The notes beneath the pieces were generated by a model, which saw nothing but the letters and a program-made list of their open reading frames with translations, was not told the DNA's origin and made no database searches. The translations under genes and the position numbers were made by a program. A stretch of 64,000 bases of DNA from Diplosphaera chodatii. Its lineage: Eukaryota; Chlorophyta; Trebouxiophyceae; Prasiolales; Stichococcaceae. The stretch lies in NCBI GenBank assembly GCA_032358165.1, contig JAALGY010000053.1, positions 868,001 through 932,000 of the forward strand, in the 5' to 3' direction. The number at the start of each line of letters is the position of its first letter. Positions within the stretch are counted from its first letter, which is position 1. Positions 49,763 to 62,287 of the stretch are shown one piece after another.

Positions 49763-50548
49763 TGCTTGGCAACGTGGATTCCTATCTTTTCATAGCAATG
49801 GTACGTCAGCTCTCCTTTGCATGCAGATGTTTCGGAGTGTATGATCAGATACTGAGTAGGCAGAGCGACAAGATCAGATGATATGCCAGAGCGAATGACA
49901 ACAGGCCCCAGACGGTCGACACAACATACGCGTGCGAACGATGTTGACAAGCGATCGGGATTGTTCCCGAAGGTTTGCTTGAATGGCAACTGAACAGTGG
50001 CTGGCACTGGAAGACGGAAGCAGCAGAGCGGCGCCCAGCCCTGTAGCATTGCCTGTCTACTTGTTGCAGCGAGACCGTCTGCCACAGCACCTCGATGTCA
50101 TGGTGAGCCTTGAATCAAGCTCGTGGAATAATGAAACTCTGATTCTATTGCGCCTGGTTATAGGAACTCACAGTACCTTACGTGTGCCCGTGTATGTATA
50201 TGCATGGACAGAGGGTATGCATTGTATGTATCGAAGCCCAGCAGTAAGCCCACGCAGTGCACAAGGGCCTGCAAGACTTGCAGTTGAACAATCACTGCAA
50301 CGCACACGATGGCAGCCTGCTGCAGAGGCAGGCAGCCACCGACATGCCGTCAGGACATTATTCAATGCATGTTCTCTACAGCACTGAAAGTGCTTGGTGA
50401 GCAATGCTAAAACCAAAGAGTGTTTGCAGACCTGCCACTGCGCCCGCTGCTCCGGGGACTGACAGGTCACTGCTGCTCTGACCATCGCTCGGCTGCTGGT
50501 CGCAGGTAAGGTTTCTCCGTCCTGCCTTCCCTGCATCAGATGCTGGGC
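49763..50548. other. Intergenic: CCT1 upstream region
   Basis: Promoter of CCT1 and 3' UTR of the symporter gene. No coding or RNA feature is recognised. Confidence 0.5.
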
Positions 50549-53500
50549 TCAGCCCATCTGTGTGGGTTTCTCAAACGCCGCCTCCTCCGAGGAGACATCC
50601 TCGTCCTTCACCATGCCCAACGGCAGCTGCTCGTCCTGCAGCACAGGCGCCCACATATTGGTATATCAGCACACAGGCTATCACGAGGGTCAGGCGACAC
50701 CTCGCTGCACAGTCTGCACCACCCGCGTGCTCAGCATACAGCCCAACAGCTCCACTGAGGTTTGCGATGCACACCAGGAACAAGACACAACATGCAACAA
50801 GTGTCGACTCCCAATTCTGTGCAGGAACACGGCACAACGAGCGGCGCACCTGTAATGGGTCGACAGGGTCCAGCGGACGCCTGACAATGGCGCGTGCGAT
50901 GTGCTCCAATGCGGCACCAACAAAGATGCCAACGATGGACATGCCAAGCGCAATGCAGAAAGGCGGCCAGTCATACTCCACGGTCCACACTCGGCTCAAT
51001 GTCTGCACATCAGTAGCAACAGCAATACAGCTCAAGCAGCCTGTGAGATAGTGACATACATGCACGTGCCTCCCACTTGCATACGACAAGTCGAGGGACC
51101 ACCAGGCAGAACATCAGACGACGCACCTGGCTGTAGGTCTCAGGAACTGGCGACCTGCACAGCAGTGGTCACACACAGGTAGGTACCCTCCCGCTGTTGC
51201 ATGCAGTCTGCCTCTCAAACGGGACAACAATGCTGGCTGATGCTGCGGGGATGGCCGGAAGATGCGTCATGCCTACAGGATCACCTGTTATTGGCGATGA
51301 CACACCACCAGAATACCGATGAGAGGCCAAAGGCGCAGCCGACCAGCATCGTGAACGAGGTTACGAGGCGGTACGCCAGGCGGTGCCGGATGAGACCCGC
51401 CAGCACCGGCAGCGTGGAGGTTGTCGTCAGCAGGTTGGCGACCAGGAACAGCTGGATGATGTTGTAGCTCTGCGATCCCAAAGAGATAGTGTGATTGGTA
51501 CTTGTCCGCAGGCAGCACGCCAGCAGATAGCATGGTCTGCACCAGCCGTCCAGACCGAGCTTTGGCATGCACGGCAGCACTGAGGTTGATGGATCAAGCA
51601 TCCTGCAACGGCAGGAGGAACAAGGAGTCGTGCATACCTTGAGGCTGACGATCATAGGCGGCACCGTCAACAGCAGCACCAGCCCGCGCACAACCAGCAG
51701 CGGAGAGTTCTTCAGGTACACGCCGCTGATGTTGTCCACAATTGCGTTCTGCAGGCTGTCAACCGCCGAGGTGGACATCGTGACCGCCAGGATGGACACG
51801 ATGACGATGATGCCTGTGTGCCTGCAAATGGTACACACGCGAACATCATGGTTGCTGGGGCGTTGCAAACATGGAATGCACCTGGCTAACCTTGAGGCTG
51901 TCAATGATAGCCTCAAAGGTTAGCATTGCCACGTCATAGCAGGCCAAAAACTGTGACCAACTGCATGTGCACTGGCCCGGCGTCTCAATGCTGCAGTGCA
52001 CAAGGCTTGCCTGCCGCCGTTGACGGTGTCCAGCAGGCTGAACAGGATGGTGTTTCCGTAGTCGTCGGGACCAGACGGCACAAACAGGCCGGACCAGGTC
52101 GCCAGGATGCCGCCAAAGCCCAGCAGGAACACGCAGATAGTGATGGCTGCAAAGCCAATCGCGCCACCAATGCGCAGCTGCCTGCATCCAACATGTCAAG
52201 CTGGCTTGCCGCCTGCAAACCTCAAAAGCACGTGCATTCTGTTCAGAGAGGTGCAGGCGATCATAGCAGCACAGGTGCAAGAGCACAGCTTCACGCAAAT
52301 CTCTATGCCGCAGCACCTCTTGTCGACGGTTGCCCAGCAGCGCTGCCACATGGCCTCCGAGAAGATGGTGGATGACGCCAGCGAGATGGGCAGCACGGCG
52401 ATGGATGCGTACCCTGGTCAGATGCAGTGCAAGTAGGTGCAGTGCAGAGGAGGGCTCGAAGAGCAACGTATGGCGGCAGGGCGGCAGATGCAGATGTGTG
52501 GGTGCATTGACGACAGGTCCAGCATGGGGAGCATCGCTTGCCTGTGTATGTAGCCGCCAAGTAGCCAGGCATCGGCTTGGGCAGGGGCGCCTTGAAGGTG
52601 GCCGCCACCCAGATCACCAGGATGAAGATGATGCTGATGGCGCACCCCGCCTGCACCTGTTGTTTGCAGCAGCGTGCGAGGGGTCCATGCTTGTCCACAC
52701 TGAAGGAATTATAGGCTCCAAGCACGACTGGACCCTCGACAGCAGGGGTGGCAGCAGGTGCAACTTGTTATAGTAACGAACCTGGTCTGTGACGATGGAC
52801 ACGTACAGGCCACCGTATGCTGTGTAGATGGCGCTCACAATGCCGATCACGATGACAATCGGCCAGCGTACAGTGCCAATGACCAGCTCAAACAGGTCGC
52901 CGACCGCGGTGAACTCTGCTGTCAGCGCAACCCCCACTGCACACAGATGTGACACATCTGCTCAGCAGGGTGGCAACAGGTGCACATCCAAACAGAAGGG
53001 AGAGTACAGGGAACGTATGGGGAATCTGACAAAGGTACTTACTGTTGAAGAGCATCAGCAACGAGACGTAGATCTGCACGACTGGACCGAAGCGGCGGCG
53101 CACGAAATCAGTGAATGACATCACGTTGGGCACCAGGCTGTGCACGTAGCCCCCCAAGAATGCTATCATCAGCACCGGAAACCCTGTTGCACACATCGGG
53201 CAAAGGTCAGTCCCCTGGGTGGCCGACAGATGCTCCTGCAGATGGTGATCACAGCTCAGCAGGGTGCAGCTCGACCCTGTCGCTCGGGTCAGCACATCGC
53301 CCACCTGAGGAGAAGGCATACACTGCCAGTCCGAGCGTGCCAGCGTAGTAGCCATAGCTGCCCGGGCTGAACAACGTCCATGAGCCCATGGCCGCAGCAA
53401 AGAATGACCAGCCAATGAAGAACCAACCCTGCATGTGTAGCGGAGACCGTCACTCAAGACCCATGCACACGGATGCGGGTGCATATGATGGCCGTCACTT

Positions 53501-53688
53501 GACGAACAGATGTTCCACGCACGGCCGACGCTCACCACTGACCGCCGCGCTGTCAGAAAGAACTCAGTCGAGTCTGCCTTGGCATTTCGCCGCTGCCGCA
53601 TGTACATTACGACGCAGGCAAACGCCCCAAACAGGGCGATCACCACGCTGCATACTGGATAGGCGATGGCGGTCAGCTTGTCCACCAT
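50549..53688 (-). CDS. Sodium:solute symporter (SSS family)
   Basis: This polytopic secondary transporter has about 13 hydrophobic segments. The ATG at 53688 starts MVDKLTAIAYPVCSVVIALF. Exons continue with RNAKADSTEFFLTARRS, AAMGSWTLFSPGSYGYYAGT, GFPVLMIAFLGGYVHSLVPN, FTDFVRRRFGPVVQIYVSLL, ALTAEFTAVGDLFELVIGTV, SAIYTAYGGLYVSIVTDQVQ (the YTxxGGL...TD signature of SSS proteins), ASSTIFSEAMWQRCWATVDK (the EAxWQRxxA motif), LLGFGGILATWSGLF, SILAVTMSTSAVDSLQNAIV (the sodium-site helix) and NIIQLFLVANLLTTTSTLPV. The C-terminus is short and acidic, ending KPTQMG-stop at 50549. The fold resembles DUR3-like and fungal SSS carriers. Urea, choline or another solute cannot be distinguished from the sequence. 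Confidence 0.86.
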
Positions 53689-55251
53689 GGCTGCGGGGCT
53701 GATACAGCCGGCAGAGCTTGCTTCAGTTGGGACTGTCGGCTAAGACAGCAGAGGCAGGCGCCTGCAGCTGCTGGCCGTGCGGCTGCTACCTGCAGCGGCA
53801 AGAGCGACCGATCAACGTGTGCAGAGTCTCTTACTGCATCAAAACGCTTCAGAGTCTCAACTGAATGTCCCACAACAGCGAAGTGTTGCCACCAGGCCAT
53901 CATCCTGCACGTATGTATATCTGCACATGCGACAGGACAACATGGCACGCTGTCAACAGGCAAACGGATGCCCAACTGAGCCCGATTGCATACGGGGTGA
54001 CTTCAACACAGCGTGAGTGCCCCCATGTCCACTCAAAAAGAAAGCAGACGGCATGCAGCTGAAAATCATGACGGGCGTGGCAGTACCCGCAGGACAACTC
54101 GGGCCTCGCAACGGCACAGGGACGCTGCACCAGTGCTCAGTCGTGCCCCAAACACCTACTCCTCGTCGCCAAGGCCATCGCAAGCCCGACTTAGCAACGT
54201 TTGTTGGGGTTGCACCTGTCGAGTTTGCTTGTCGGCCGCCGTGGTATGAGCCGCAGGTGATGGGGACGACTGCCGAGCGCAGCTGTTTGCAGCAGATCCC
54301 GAAGGTGCCTCGTCACAGCGATTTGGCACACGCGCGCGTTGCAGCCACCACTGTGAACACCGAGTGTCATGCGCTGTGCGCAATCCGACAAATATCAATG
54401 TGGACAAAGGCGCCCTGGGGCGTATTGAAGTGCACCAAACCCACTTCACAGAGGGGAGCGGCAAAAACACATATCGATGCAGGGGAGGGTGGGGAGCAGA
54501 GCAACTCGATGGCTCAAACTCGCTTTGCTGATTGCTTGCAACACTTGCAACACGGAGAACAGACGCAAACCCCACATATTCTGCAACCAAATAAACATGA
54601 GCTTTGTGGGGCATGCGCACATCGATGCAGTTGTGTGCATCCTGCCGAACAGCATTGCAGCAATCAATGATGCTTGAACCTTACACCTTGCTTGCCTCAT
54701 ACCTTCATTCAGAAGCATCCTGCAAAACAGAGAATGGCAGCATTGGCTGAGCTGATGCAATGCTGGCGTCGATCATTGGCAGTCCCTGCATGCTTGCATG
54801 CATGCTTGCCTGCAGGCAGAGCTGGCAATCGCTTGACTGAACAGCAGACACGCCAGGATTGCTGTGGCAACCACCTGCACGTGCAAGCAACCCATCAAGC
54901 GCTGTCACTGCTTCCAGCAGACACCCTGACTGGACTGCACCCTGTCGACAGCCTGAACTGGACAACGCTGATGGAGATTTTACCTTGTGAAGTCGTCACA
55001 GACCAATTGCCATCGGTTGTCAGCCGTCCACTGTTATCTGATCCGTCAAAGCAGCCCTGGCATCGCTCTAGCCAATACTGCTGGCACCATGGTCAACGTG
55101 TTCAAAGTTGCTGCCAGCATGTGCTATTGTGAAGTTCTTCCACTCGAGTGGCTCTGTCGGCGTCCATTCAGCCTGCATGCAGCCGGCGGCGTGATTATTC
55201 ACAGTACCGCATCAGTAAGCAGCAGCAGCGGAAAGGTCGGTGCGCCTTCCT
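53689..55251. other. Intergenic, about 1.6 kb
   Basis: Upstream region of the symporter gene and 3' side of the next minus-strand gene. Open frames exist on both strands but show no conserved segment or well-formed exon chain. A palindrome-rich CATGC/GCATG stretch lies near 54786-54812. Confidence 0.45.
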
Positions 55252-58200
55252 TCACTTGCGCTGCCGCACCTGAAGTCGCAGGAGGCATGAGAGTGCATAT
55301 GCCTTCCAGGAGGCTGTCTGGGCCAGCACAGCAGCGCAGAAGCTTCGCCACCGGCGCCGCAGCCGCCGCTGCAGCGTCAGCCTGTGGCGTGCCAGGCTGG
55401 CACACACCTGCAGTGGGGATCTGTCTCGTTGCATGCGCCAAGAGCTGACATATGTCAGATTTGTGCTCTGCTGAGCAGACTCCACTCAGACTGCAACAGC
55501 AGGTTGCCAACCTCGACGGAGAATCTGAGGGTTGACTGCAGCCCCTTGGCCACCCTGACACCAGAGGTGCGTAGCACTTCCATGGGCAGCACAACCGACC
55601 ACCAAGAAACCTGTGCATGGCATCGTCGAGGGTTGCAGTGCAGATCCATTGCACAACACAGGAGTCTGTGCCTGCAGTCAATCGTGACAAGGCGGTCCTG
55701 CAGACCTGTGCTGTTGCCTGCTTGCCAGTGGATGTCAGCTGCCATGTGACGCGGGCAGCGCCAACTGCAGTGCTGCTGAACGATCTGGCGGACGTCATCA
55801 CCAGCCTGAATGGCAGCAGTGCACCAGGCAGCACCGCCCCCAGCATCTGAACAGAAGGACACGCAAAGGTCCAGAATGTGTCAGCACACCCCAGAGCAGA
55901 TGGGAGCAAGTGTGTAGATCACGCCAACGGCACCAGGCCGGAGCTCATGCATGAAATGTGCAGCAGTCACAACAGGTCAAGTATTCGAGTCACCTGCACG
56001 AGTGCTCGGAGCGGCGACAGCAGCAGCACCGTGAGGCCAAGCAGCTGGGAGCAAAGCAGTGTTCCCACGCTCCGCACTGCCACAAGTGGCGGGCCTGTGG
56101 AGAGCATAGAGTGTGGGCATGGCTCGGCATTGCATGCGCCTTCAGACAGCAGCTTCACTTCAGGGCTGCGCAGCAAAGACTCAGGATCAATACGAGATAA
56201 ATTGCTTACCCATCACATCAAAGGCGGGTTGCACAAGGCCACGGAGGTATCGGAGCATGCCCAAGCCCCATTGCACCAATTGCATGGCATACATCGAATT
56301 GCCTGTGTAATGACACGAATTCTGTAGCTATCGTGGTGGCACTGCACAAGGCACATATGACTTAACGTTCAGAGCTGACACAAAGCTGTCACTTGACAAC
56401 ATCAGGCCTCACCGAATATGTATGTGAGGAGGATGGACAGCCGGAACTTAACGTGTGATTCCAACCAGGCCGCCACTGTCTGAAGATGCAGTCCACTAAG
56501 AGCACTCCGCAGCACCTGCAGCATGTCAACAAACATCAACAGATATTCGCCAAAGCAAAAGCGCACAAGTGGGCACCATGTTCAGAAATCAAGAATAACA
56601 GGGCGAGCCAGCTTGCCTGGTCCAGATAGGGTGTGTGCTTGTACAGATCATAGAAACCAGTTGCAAGCGAAAACACGCTGATGAGAACGAACAATATCCA
56701 TGTGACTGTGCGTATCCATGGCCTGTAGAATAGCCCGAACTGTGGTAGAAACACAGCCCAGGTCTGCAAGCACAGGAGGGCGGCCTCAATACAGCCACCA
56801 CAGATCCACCAATCACAGGATCATGTAGAGGTTGCAGATCGTTGACTTTGAGCATGCGAAAACTGCCTGGCGCATACCTGCAACCCTGTCTCATAAAGGC
56901 GTAGAAGCCGCTCATCACCCTCAATCATGGGTCGCAACATCTTGGCCACATTGTCATCAGTGAACGTGCAGCAGATGCTGCGGTATGCATATTGCTGACT
57001 TTGCACCTGCACACAGCGTCCGCAAACCTTGTGCAGATAAAGCGTAAGCACAGAGTCAGCAGCCTGCACGAGGCAGCCAGTGCACCAAGTGCAAGGAAGA
57101 GGACTTTGCAGTATGTCGACAGGGGAGAGTTTGCAGTTACCCCTTGCATGCGCTACTGGCTTCTACATGCATCGTAGCTGTAAACATGCATATATCATCA
57201 TGGCTGTGCAGGGGCACACCGTCCAGTGTGCTGGCACTGGCCAGGATCCAGAGCTCAGTCGGCGCTTTTTGGCGGGCTCCGCCGGCGGCGGGTAGCAGAC
57301 CCTGCTGGGTGATGCCGCCAGGTCGCTAGTCTGCCGGCTGAGGTGATCCGGCCTACTGCCTCGCTTCCTTAGACCTGTCTCTGCAGACACCATGGCGGTT
57401 GCACCCTGATCATGATGTGCAGACGAGCCAGAGAAGCTTCACCCGCATGTTCGCCAGCAAGCAGCATGCATACCTTCTGGCAAGACGGATGTCGGCAGCG
57501 GCATGACTGGCACAGCAATGGGTGCGCTGCTGTGCTGGTGGCTGTTCTGCTGGAGCGGGCCATTTGCCAACGCAGAGGCTGCCTCGGTGCCACTCTGCGG
57601 CTGCAGTTCTCGCTGCAATGTGCTGAAGGATGGCGAGCTGGCCATGCCTGCAGATCTGTTGTCGGACAGCTGGCTGGATGCCGCAGCAGAGTGTGACACT
57701 GCGCGAGGCCGAGACAGCTCAGGAGTGGCACTGCTGTTGACGCTGTCGCTATCTGCAGCTGCTCCACGGCTCTGCTGTGCAGCAGGCAGCGACGTCTGCA
57801 GAACTGCTGTGGCAGCATGCAGCACTGGCATTGTCTCATAGAAGTCGTACGCATCCTTGGCCTGAGCGTTGTACAGTAACGGCTCAAGTCACGTCCGGAT
57901 GTCACATTCAAAGTACAGCACAGGAGTCAGTGGTGGATGTGACGGTGATGTGATGGTGTATTGATGCCACGCTCACCGAGCGGAAGATGCGCTTGACAAC
58001 TGCGTGTGCCTCAAGCACCAGGCGGCCATCATGGACCAGAGGCCGACTCCAGTCAATACCCACCACCGATGTCCAGCTGACCTGTGCGCATGGAAGTCAA
58101 CATTATCGAATGAAGCAGGTCGCCTGGTTGGCCCGAGTGTAGATTGAAACCCTTGAAACATGTGCTCACCTCAAAGGCGACTATGAGGTGCTGCTGGGCG

Positions 58201-58655
58201 TTCCACTTCTCATTGCCACTGGCATTGAAGGGGCTGCCGGTGCGCATCCGCTTCTGCAGGTCCCGTCCCACATCGCGCAGGACGCCGCGACTCTGAAGTC
58301 AGGTAACTTACAGATTGATCGTTTGCATGATGGCACACTCAGGGTCGTTGCTCACATGCATGCAGCCACAGCAGTTCCTGTACCTCACTCGCCCGGGTGG
58401 TCGACCTGTCAACCAGGAACACAAGCTGACCAGAGTCCGGCAGTGACAGCAGCGTGATCGGCTTGCTAGGCTTCTTGCGGGCGCGCCACATCCTGTTTGA
58501 CACACCGCAACACATTCCGACACCAAGCCAAGCTGGCGTGTGTCTTAGATGGAAGGGTCAGCCCAATGACGGAGGTCACGAGCGTGGTGCATGGCAGCGC
58601 ACCCCACAGTGAAGCTGGTCAGGTCGGCAGCGAGCACGGGGTGCTGACATGACAT
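55252..58655 (-). CDS. Unrecognised multi-spanning membrane protein with soluble N-terminal domain
   Basis: I do not recognise this protein. The ATG at 58655 opens a short exon (MSCQHPVLAADLTSFTVG) that joins in phase to MWRARKKPSKPITLLSLPDS, SRGVLRDVGRDLQKRMRTGS then NEKWNAQQHLIVAFE, VSWTSVVGIDWSRPLVHDGR then AHAVVKRIFRS, and AKDAYDFYETMPVLHAATAV. A low-complexity Ser/Ala/Gln-rich region follows. After SQQYAYRSICCTFTDDNVAK the membrane part begins: 56617-56763 (FLPQFGLFYRPWIRTVTWIL then FVLISVFSLATGFYDLY), VLRSALSGLHLQTVAAWLES then FRLSILLTYIFG, GLGMLRYLRGLVQPAFDVM, SVGTLLCSQLLGLTVLLLSP and MLGAVLPGALLPFRLVMTSA. The C-terminus is probably the basic block RHRLTLQRRLRRRWRSF ending at 55252; an alternative stop is at 55455. 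One intron appears to use a GC donor. Confidence 0.6.
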
Positions 58656-59005
58656 CCCTCACTCGGAGATTCGCCGGAAGATTGCTTACTTGCTGAGCTG
58701 CCATGCATCGGCGCTCAGTCAGCATAGCGATACAGCAGGTTTGCTACGGTAGCTCTGTGAGTTGCATTGTGACAGGTCAGTTCGTGTTTGGTGGTCTGAC
58801 TTTGCTGCAGTACAAGTTCGCCGTACAAGGGGCAGACATATACAGTTTACTAGCTTGCCCTCCGATGCTGCGATGCAGCACTCTTACTCACCCGTGATGC
58901 GCCCCCCTCGTGAACACAATACTAGCCAGGAACATCCCATTGCAGCTGACTGCAGATTGTCGGTGAGCTCAGGCGACCTGGGCAGCCGCGTAGCGAGGCG
59001 GCAAA
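58656..59005. promoter_or_regulatory. Short divergent promoter, membrane protein / pGlcT
   Basis: Only 350 bp separate the two divergent ATGs, so both genes must share this region for initiation. No box is identifiable by eye. Confidence 0.45.
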
Positions 59006-61769
59006 ATGCAGCGGGTTGGCAACCCTGCACAGACGCCCGCAAAACCGCCGCTGTCGTCCGTGTTGCACCTCGGCTCAAGACGACAGCGACTGCTCCCGAT
59101 CACGCCAACAGCCTCGCAGCTGCATGCTGAACGCGTCTCGAGGTGAGTCAGCTCCTGCACAGCACCGAACAACAGACCTAACGTCTACCTAGCAGATGCT
59201 GTCGCGGCTTGCATGCTGCCTTGCAGTATCTGCATCTCGTGTGTGACGGAGCAGGAACAGGCTTGCCGCCATGTGCCCTGCCTCAGACCCGGAGATAAGG
59301 TGCCCACAGCAAGCTGATCTGCGAGGTGCAGTCGGCGCATGATACTCGCAATATTGTGGCTTTGTGCATCGTAGGCGTCACGGAGCAGCTCTGCCTGATC
59401 AGTGCCCGCAGCCGGGCCGCATGCGCGCCGCGCAGCCGCGGCGGCGGGAAACGCTGGCAGCGCCGCTGAAGGCAGCGACGACCAGCTTCGACTACGGCTT
59501 CCAGGAGCCGCCGGTGTCGCTGCAGCCGGTGTTCACGGCGGCGCTGGTGGCCAGCCTGGGGGCCTTCTGCTTCGGATTCCACCTGGCGGTGCTGAATGGG
59601 CCGCTCGCAGCAATCGCAGCGGAGCTGGGCTTTGCCGGGCAGCCAGTGCTGGAGGGCATGGTGCGACGACCGTCCAGCGGCTGATGTTTCAACTGTTGTG
59701 TTATACTCCTGGGTTGCTGCTATTCCTGGTTCGTTCTGTGGTGCTACTGGACACCCTTGGGCGTCGCCACCTGCACCTGAGATGTGCTGCAACATGTGTC
59801 AGGCTCAAGGCAGTGTTTCCAGTATGCAGGTCGTCAGCACATGCCTGGCGGGCGCTGCGTTCGGCAGCCTGACAGGCGCCAAGCTGGCGCAGACGTTTGG
59901 CCGCAAGGGCACGCTCCTGCTGGATGTGGTCCCGCTGTTTTTGGGCGCCTTCCTGTGCGCGACGGCAAACTCGCTGGAGTGGATCATCGCGGGGCGGGTC
60001 GTGATCGGCATCGGCATCGGCCTGGCCTCCGGCCTTGTGCCCCTGTTCATCTCTGAGGTGCACATCCATGCACCAGCGTATGCCAACTGCGCCAGCCAAC
60101 TGCCAGCTTGTGACCCTGTTGCAGTGTCTCCTGAGGTGTTTGCAACATCTCATGCCTGTACAAGGTTCCCTGCGTGGCACATCGCTGCAGATCGCGCCGC
60201 CAGAGGTGCGCGGCATGCTGGGCAGCCTGAACCAGCTGACCATCTGCATCGGCATCCTGGGCGCGCTGGTGGTCAACGTGGTGCTGCCGCCCACAGCCTG
60301 GCGCATCATGTTCTGGCTGGCGACCATCCCTGCTGCGCTGCTTGCCTTTGGTGAGGCAGCAATGTTGCTTGCTAGCGTCAGACAGTCATCATCACCTGCG
60401 GGCAACGGCGCTGTCTCAGCAGGCACCGCCAGATGCACACGTCCTGAACGCCTTGCCGTCATGCAGGCTTGCTATTTGTGCCCGAGAGCCCGCGGTGGCT
60501 GTTTGCCAACGACCGAAATATGGAGGCGCAGAACGCGGCGGTGCGGCTCTGGGGCCCGGCCGGCCCAGCGCTGCTCAGCGAAGGTGTGGGGTCTGTATGC
60601 TGTAAAATGTGCGCATCGCTGGCCGTGTGATTGCGCTGTTGCGTGCGCTCAATATGCTTGGCAACCCATCTGGCCGTGTGCACCATCTTCACAGGGCGTG
60701 CGAGCACACCAGGCAGCGCGGCCGCGCCGAAGCAGCCGGGCCTGTTCAGGATGCTGACCACCAAGTCGGTGGTCATCAGCTGCCTCATCTTCGCCTTCCA
60801 GCAGTTTGCGGGCATCAACGCCATCATCTACTTTTCGTCCTCTGTTTTCGCCCAGGTGCGGAAGCCTTTGCTGCTGGTGCACGCCGACCATCCTGCAGAT
60901 GGATCCCAACTCCGCCAGCAAGCCCAGCTTTTGCCGCTCGGTCATGCACCAGCATGTGCATGTGACCAGCGTCTCCCCACCCACCCTGCATCGCCCGCGC
61001 TGCAGGCGGGCATCGAGTCGCAGGCGCTGGCGAGCGCGGGCGTGGGCGCCATCAACGTGTTGGGGACGCTGGTGGCGGGCGCGCTGGTGGACCGCGCCGG
61101 CCGGAAGCAGCTCCTCATCGTCAGCTTCCTCGGCCAGGCCGCCGCCATGCTGTGCATGTCCGCCGGCCTCGCGCTGCCCCAGCTCGCGGTGCGCCCCGCA
61201 CCCCGCTCCGCTTCCTGCCGGTGCATCGTGTTACAAGTGGCGCTGCACGTGCCCATGAGCTGGGTCAACGTTCGACCTGTTTGGCGGGACAGTGCAAGGG
61301 ATGGTGCACTGTGTGTCTGCAGGCCCTGAGTGGCAACATTGCCCTGATTGGCACGTTGTCATATGTGCTGGCCTTTGCCATTGGCGTGGGGCCAGTGCCT
61401 GGGATCCTGGTCAGCGAGATCAACGCCGCTGCCATCCGTGGTGAGCATACCATGTTTGGGCACGTCACTGCACTTGCTGTTGCACATCTGAGTGGCATCC
61501 AGACATGTGCGTGAAGTCCCCCTTTCGGCATTAGTTGGGTGGCCTGGTGTCCTGCAGGTTCCGCTGTGGCATTTGCTATGGTGACACACTGGGTGTGCAA
61601 CTTCGGCATCGGGCAGCTGTTTCTGCCGACCGTCGCCCGGTATGGTGTGTCCACGGTGTACCTTGGGTTTGCGGCGGTGTGCGTGACGGCGTCGCTGTTC
61701 GTCGCAGCCTTTGTGCTGGAGACCAAGGGGCGCACCCTTGAGCAGATTGAGGCCGCAATGGCAGCATGA
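59006..61769 (+). CDS. pGlcT: Plastidic glucose transporter (pGlcT, MFS sugar porter)
   Basis: This 12-helix major-facilitator sugar porter exports glucose from starch breakdown across the plastid inner envelope. The ATG at 59006 encodes a leader (MQRVGNPAQTPAKPPLSSVL) rich in Ser, Pro and Arg. It joins at AG/GTGAGT to exon 2 at 59375, in frame. Helices follow: VFTAALVASLGAFCFGFHLA then VLNGPLAAIAAELG, GSLTGAKLAQTFGRKGTLLL, VPLFLGAFLCATANSLEWII then AGRVVIGIGIGLASGLVPLF, the PEVRGMLGSLNQLTICIGIL block, FVPESPRWLFANDRNMEAQN, CLIFAFQQFAGINAIIYFSS (the QQxxGxNxxxYxS motif), ALVDRAGRKQLLIV, LAFAIGVGPVPGILVSEINA, MVTHWVCNFGIGQLFLPTVA and the end FVLETKGRTLEQIEAAMAA. The order and leader match Arabidopsis pGlcT rather than plasma-membrane hexose carriers. 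The stop is at 61769. Confidence 0.9.
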
Positions 61770-62287
61770 GCAACTCCCTGGTGTGGATGTGCAGCAGCAG
61801 GCCCATGACTGCTGCAGGCCCCACGCAGAGCTGAGTGCGGGATGCTGTGGCGGCAGCAAATGTGCCCACAGCATGCGTCATATGGACAGCGGCCTGGTCA
61901 GCTGCTTGTTATGGCACTGTGAGCACCAGGCGTGCGATGCAGTCGGGTGCTTTCGGCTGCAACACGGCTGAGCTCGTGCTCAGATGTGAGCTGGGAGTAC
62001 TGCCCCTGTTTTCCAGAGATCGCCAGCATATGGCAAACGTTAAACAGGGGTCGTGAGTGGCTGATCTTGCCTGAATTAGTGCAATGAACCTGCAAGATGT
62101 GATGTCATATGTGCTGAAGTCAAGGACCGATGTCGTTCCAATGCAAGCGCGTGGGGAAAAAAATCTGCTGTGTGACAGTCGCAGGCCATTGTCCACATCC
62201 CTCCATGATGACCCGCCTTACAGCACGCACGGGATCATGTGTTCCAAGCTTTCAAGCCTGAACTCCTGACGACCTATTGCAATGCCT
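61770..62287. other. Convergent 3' region
   Basis: 3' UTRs of pGlcT and TCTP. A minus-strand TGTAA at 62218-62222, about 65 nt after the TCTP stop, fits the green-algal polyadenylation signal. No gene is recognised. Confidence 0.55.
62218..62222 (-). terminator. TGTAA polyadenylation signal for TCTP
   Basis: TGTAA is the common near-upstream poly(A) element of chlorophyte genes. Its place about 65 nt past the TCTP stop is suitable, but a 5-mer can occur by chance. Confidence 0.4.

Noticed and set aside
54017..54670. 217-codon + open frame in the 1.6 kb gap
   Set aside because: No motif, no splice-compatible neighbours, and mixed low-complexity composition.
55199..55909. 236-codon minus open frame at the end of the membrane-protein gene
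   Set aside because: It runs through exons and introns of that gene in one frame. Splice-consistent joins use only part of it and a different frame (RHRLTLQRRLRRRWRSF) for the last exon.
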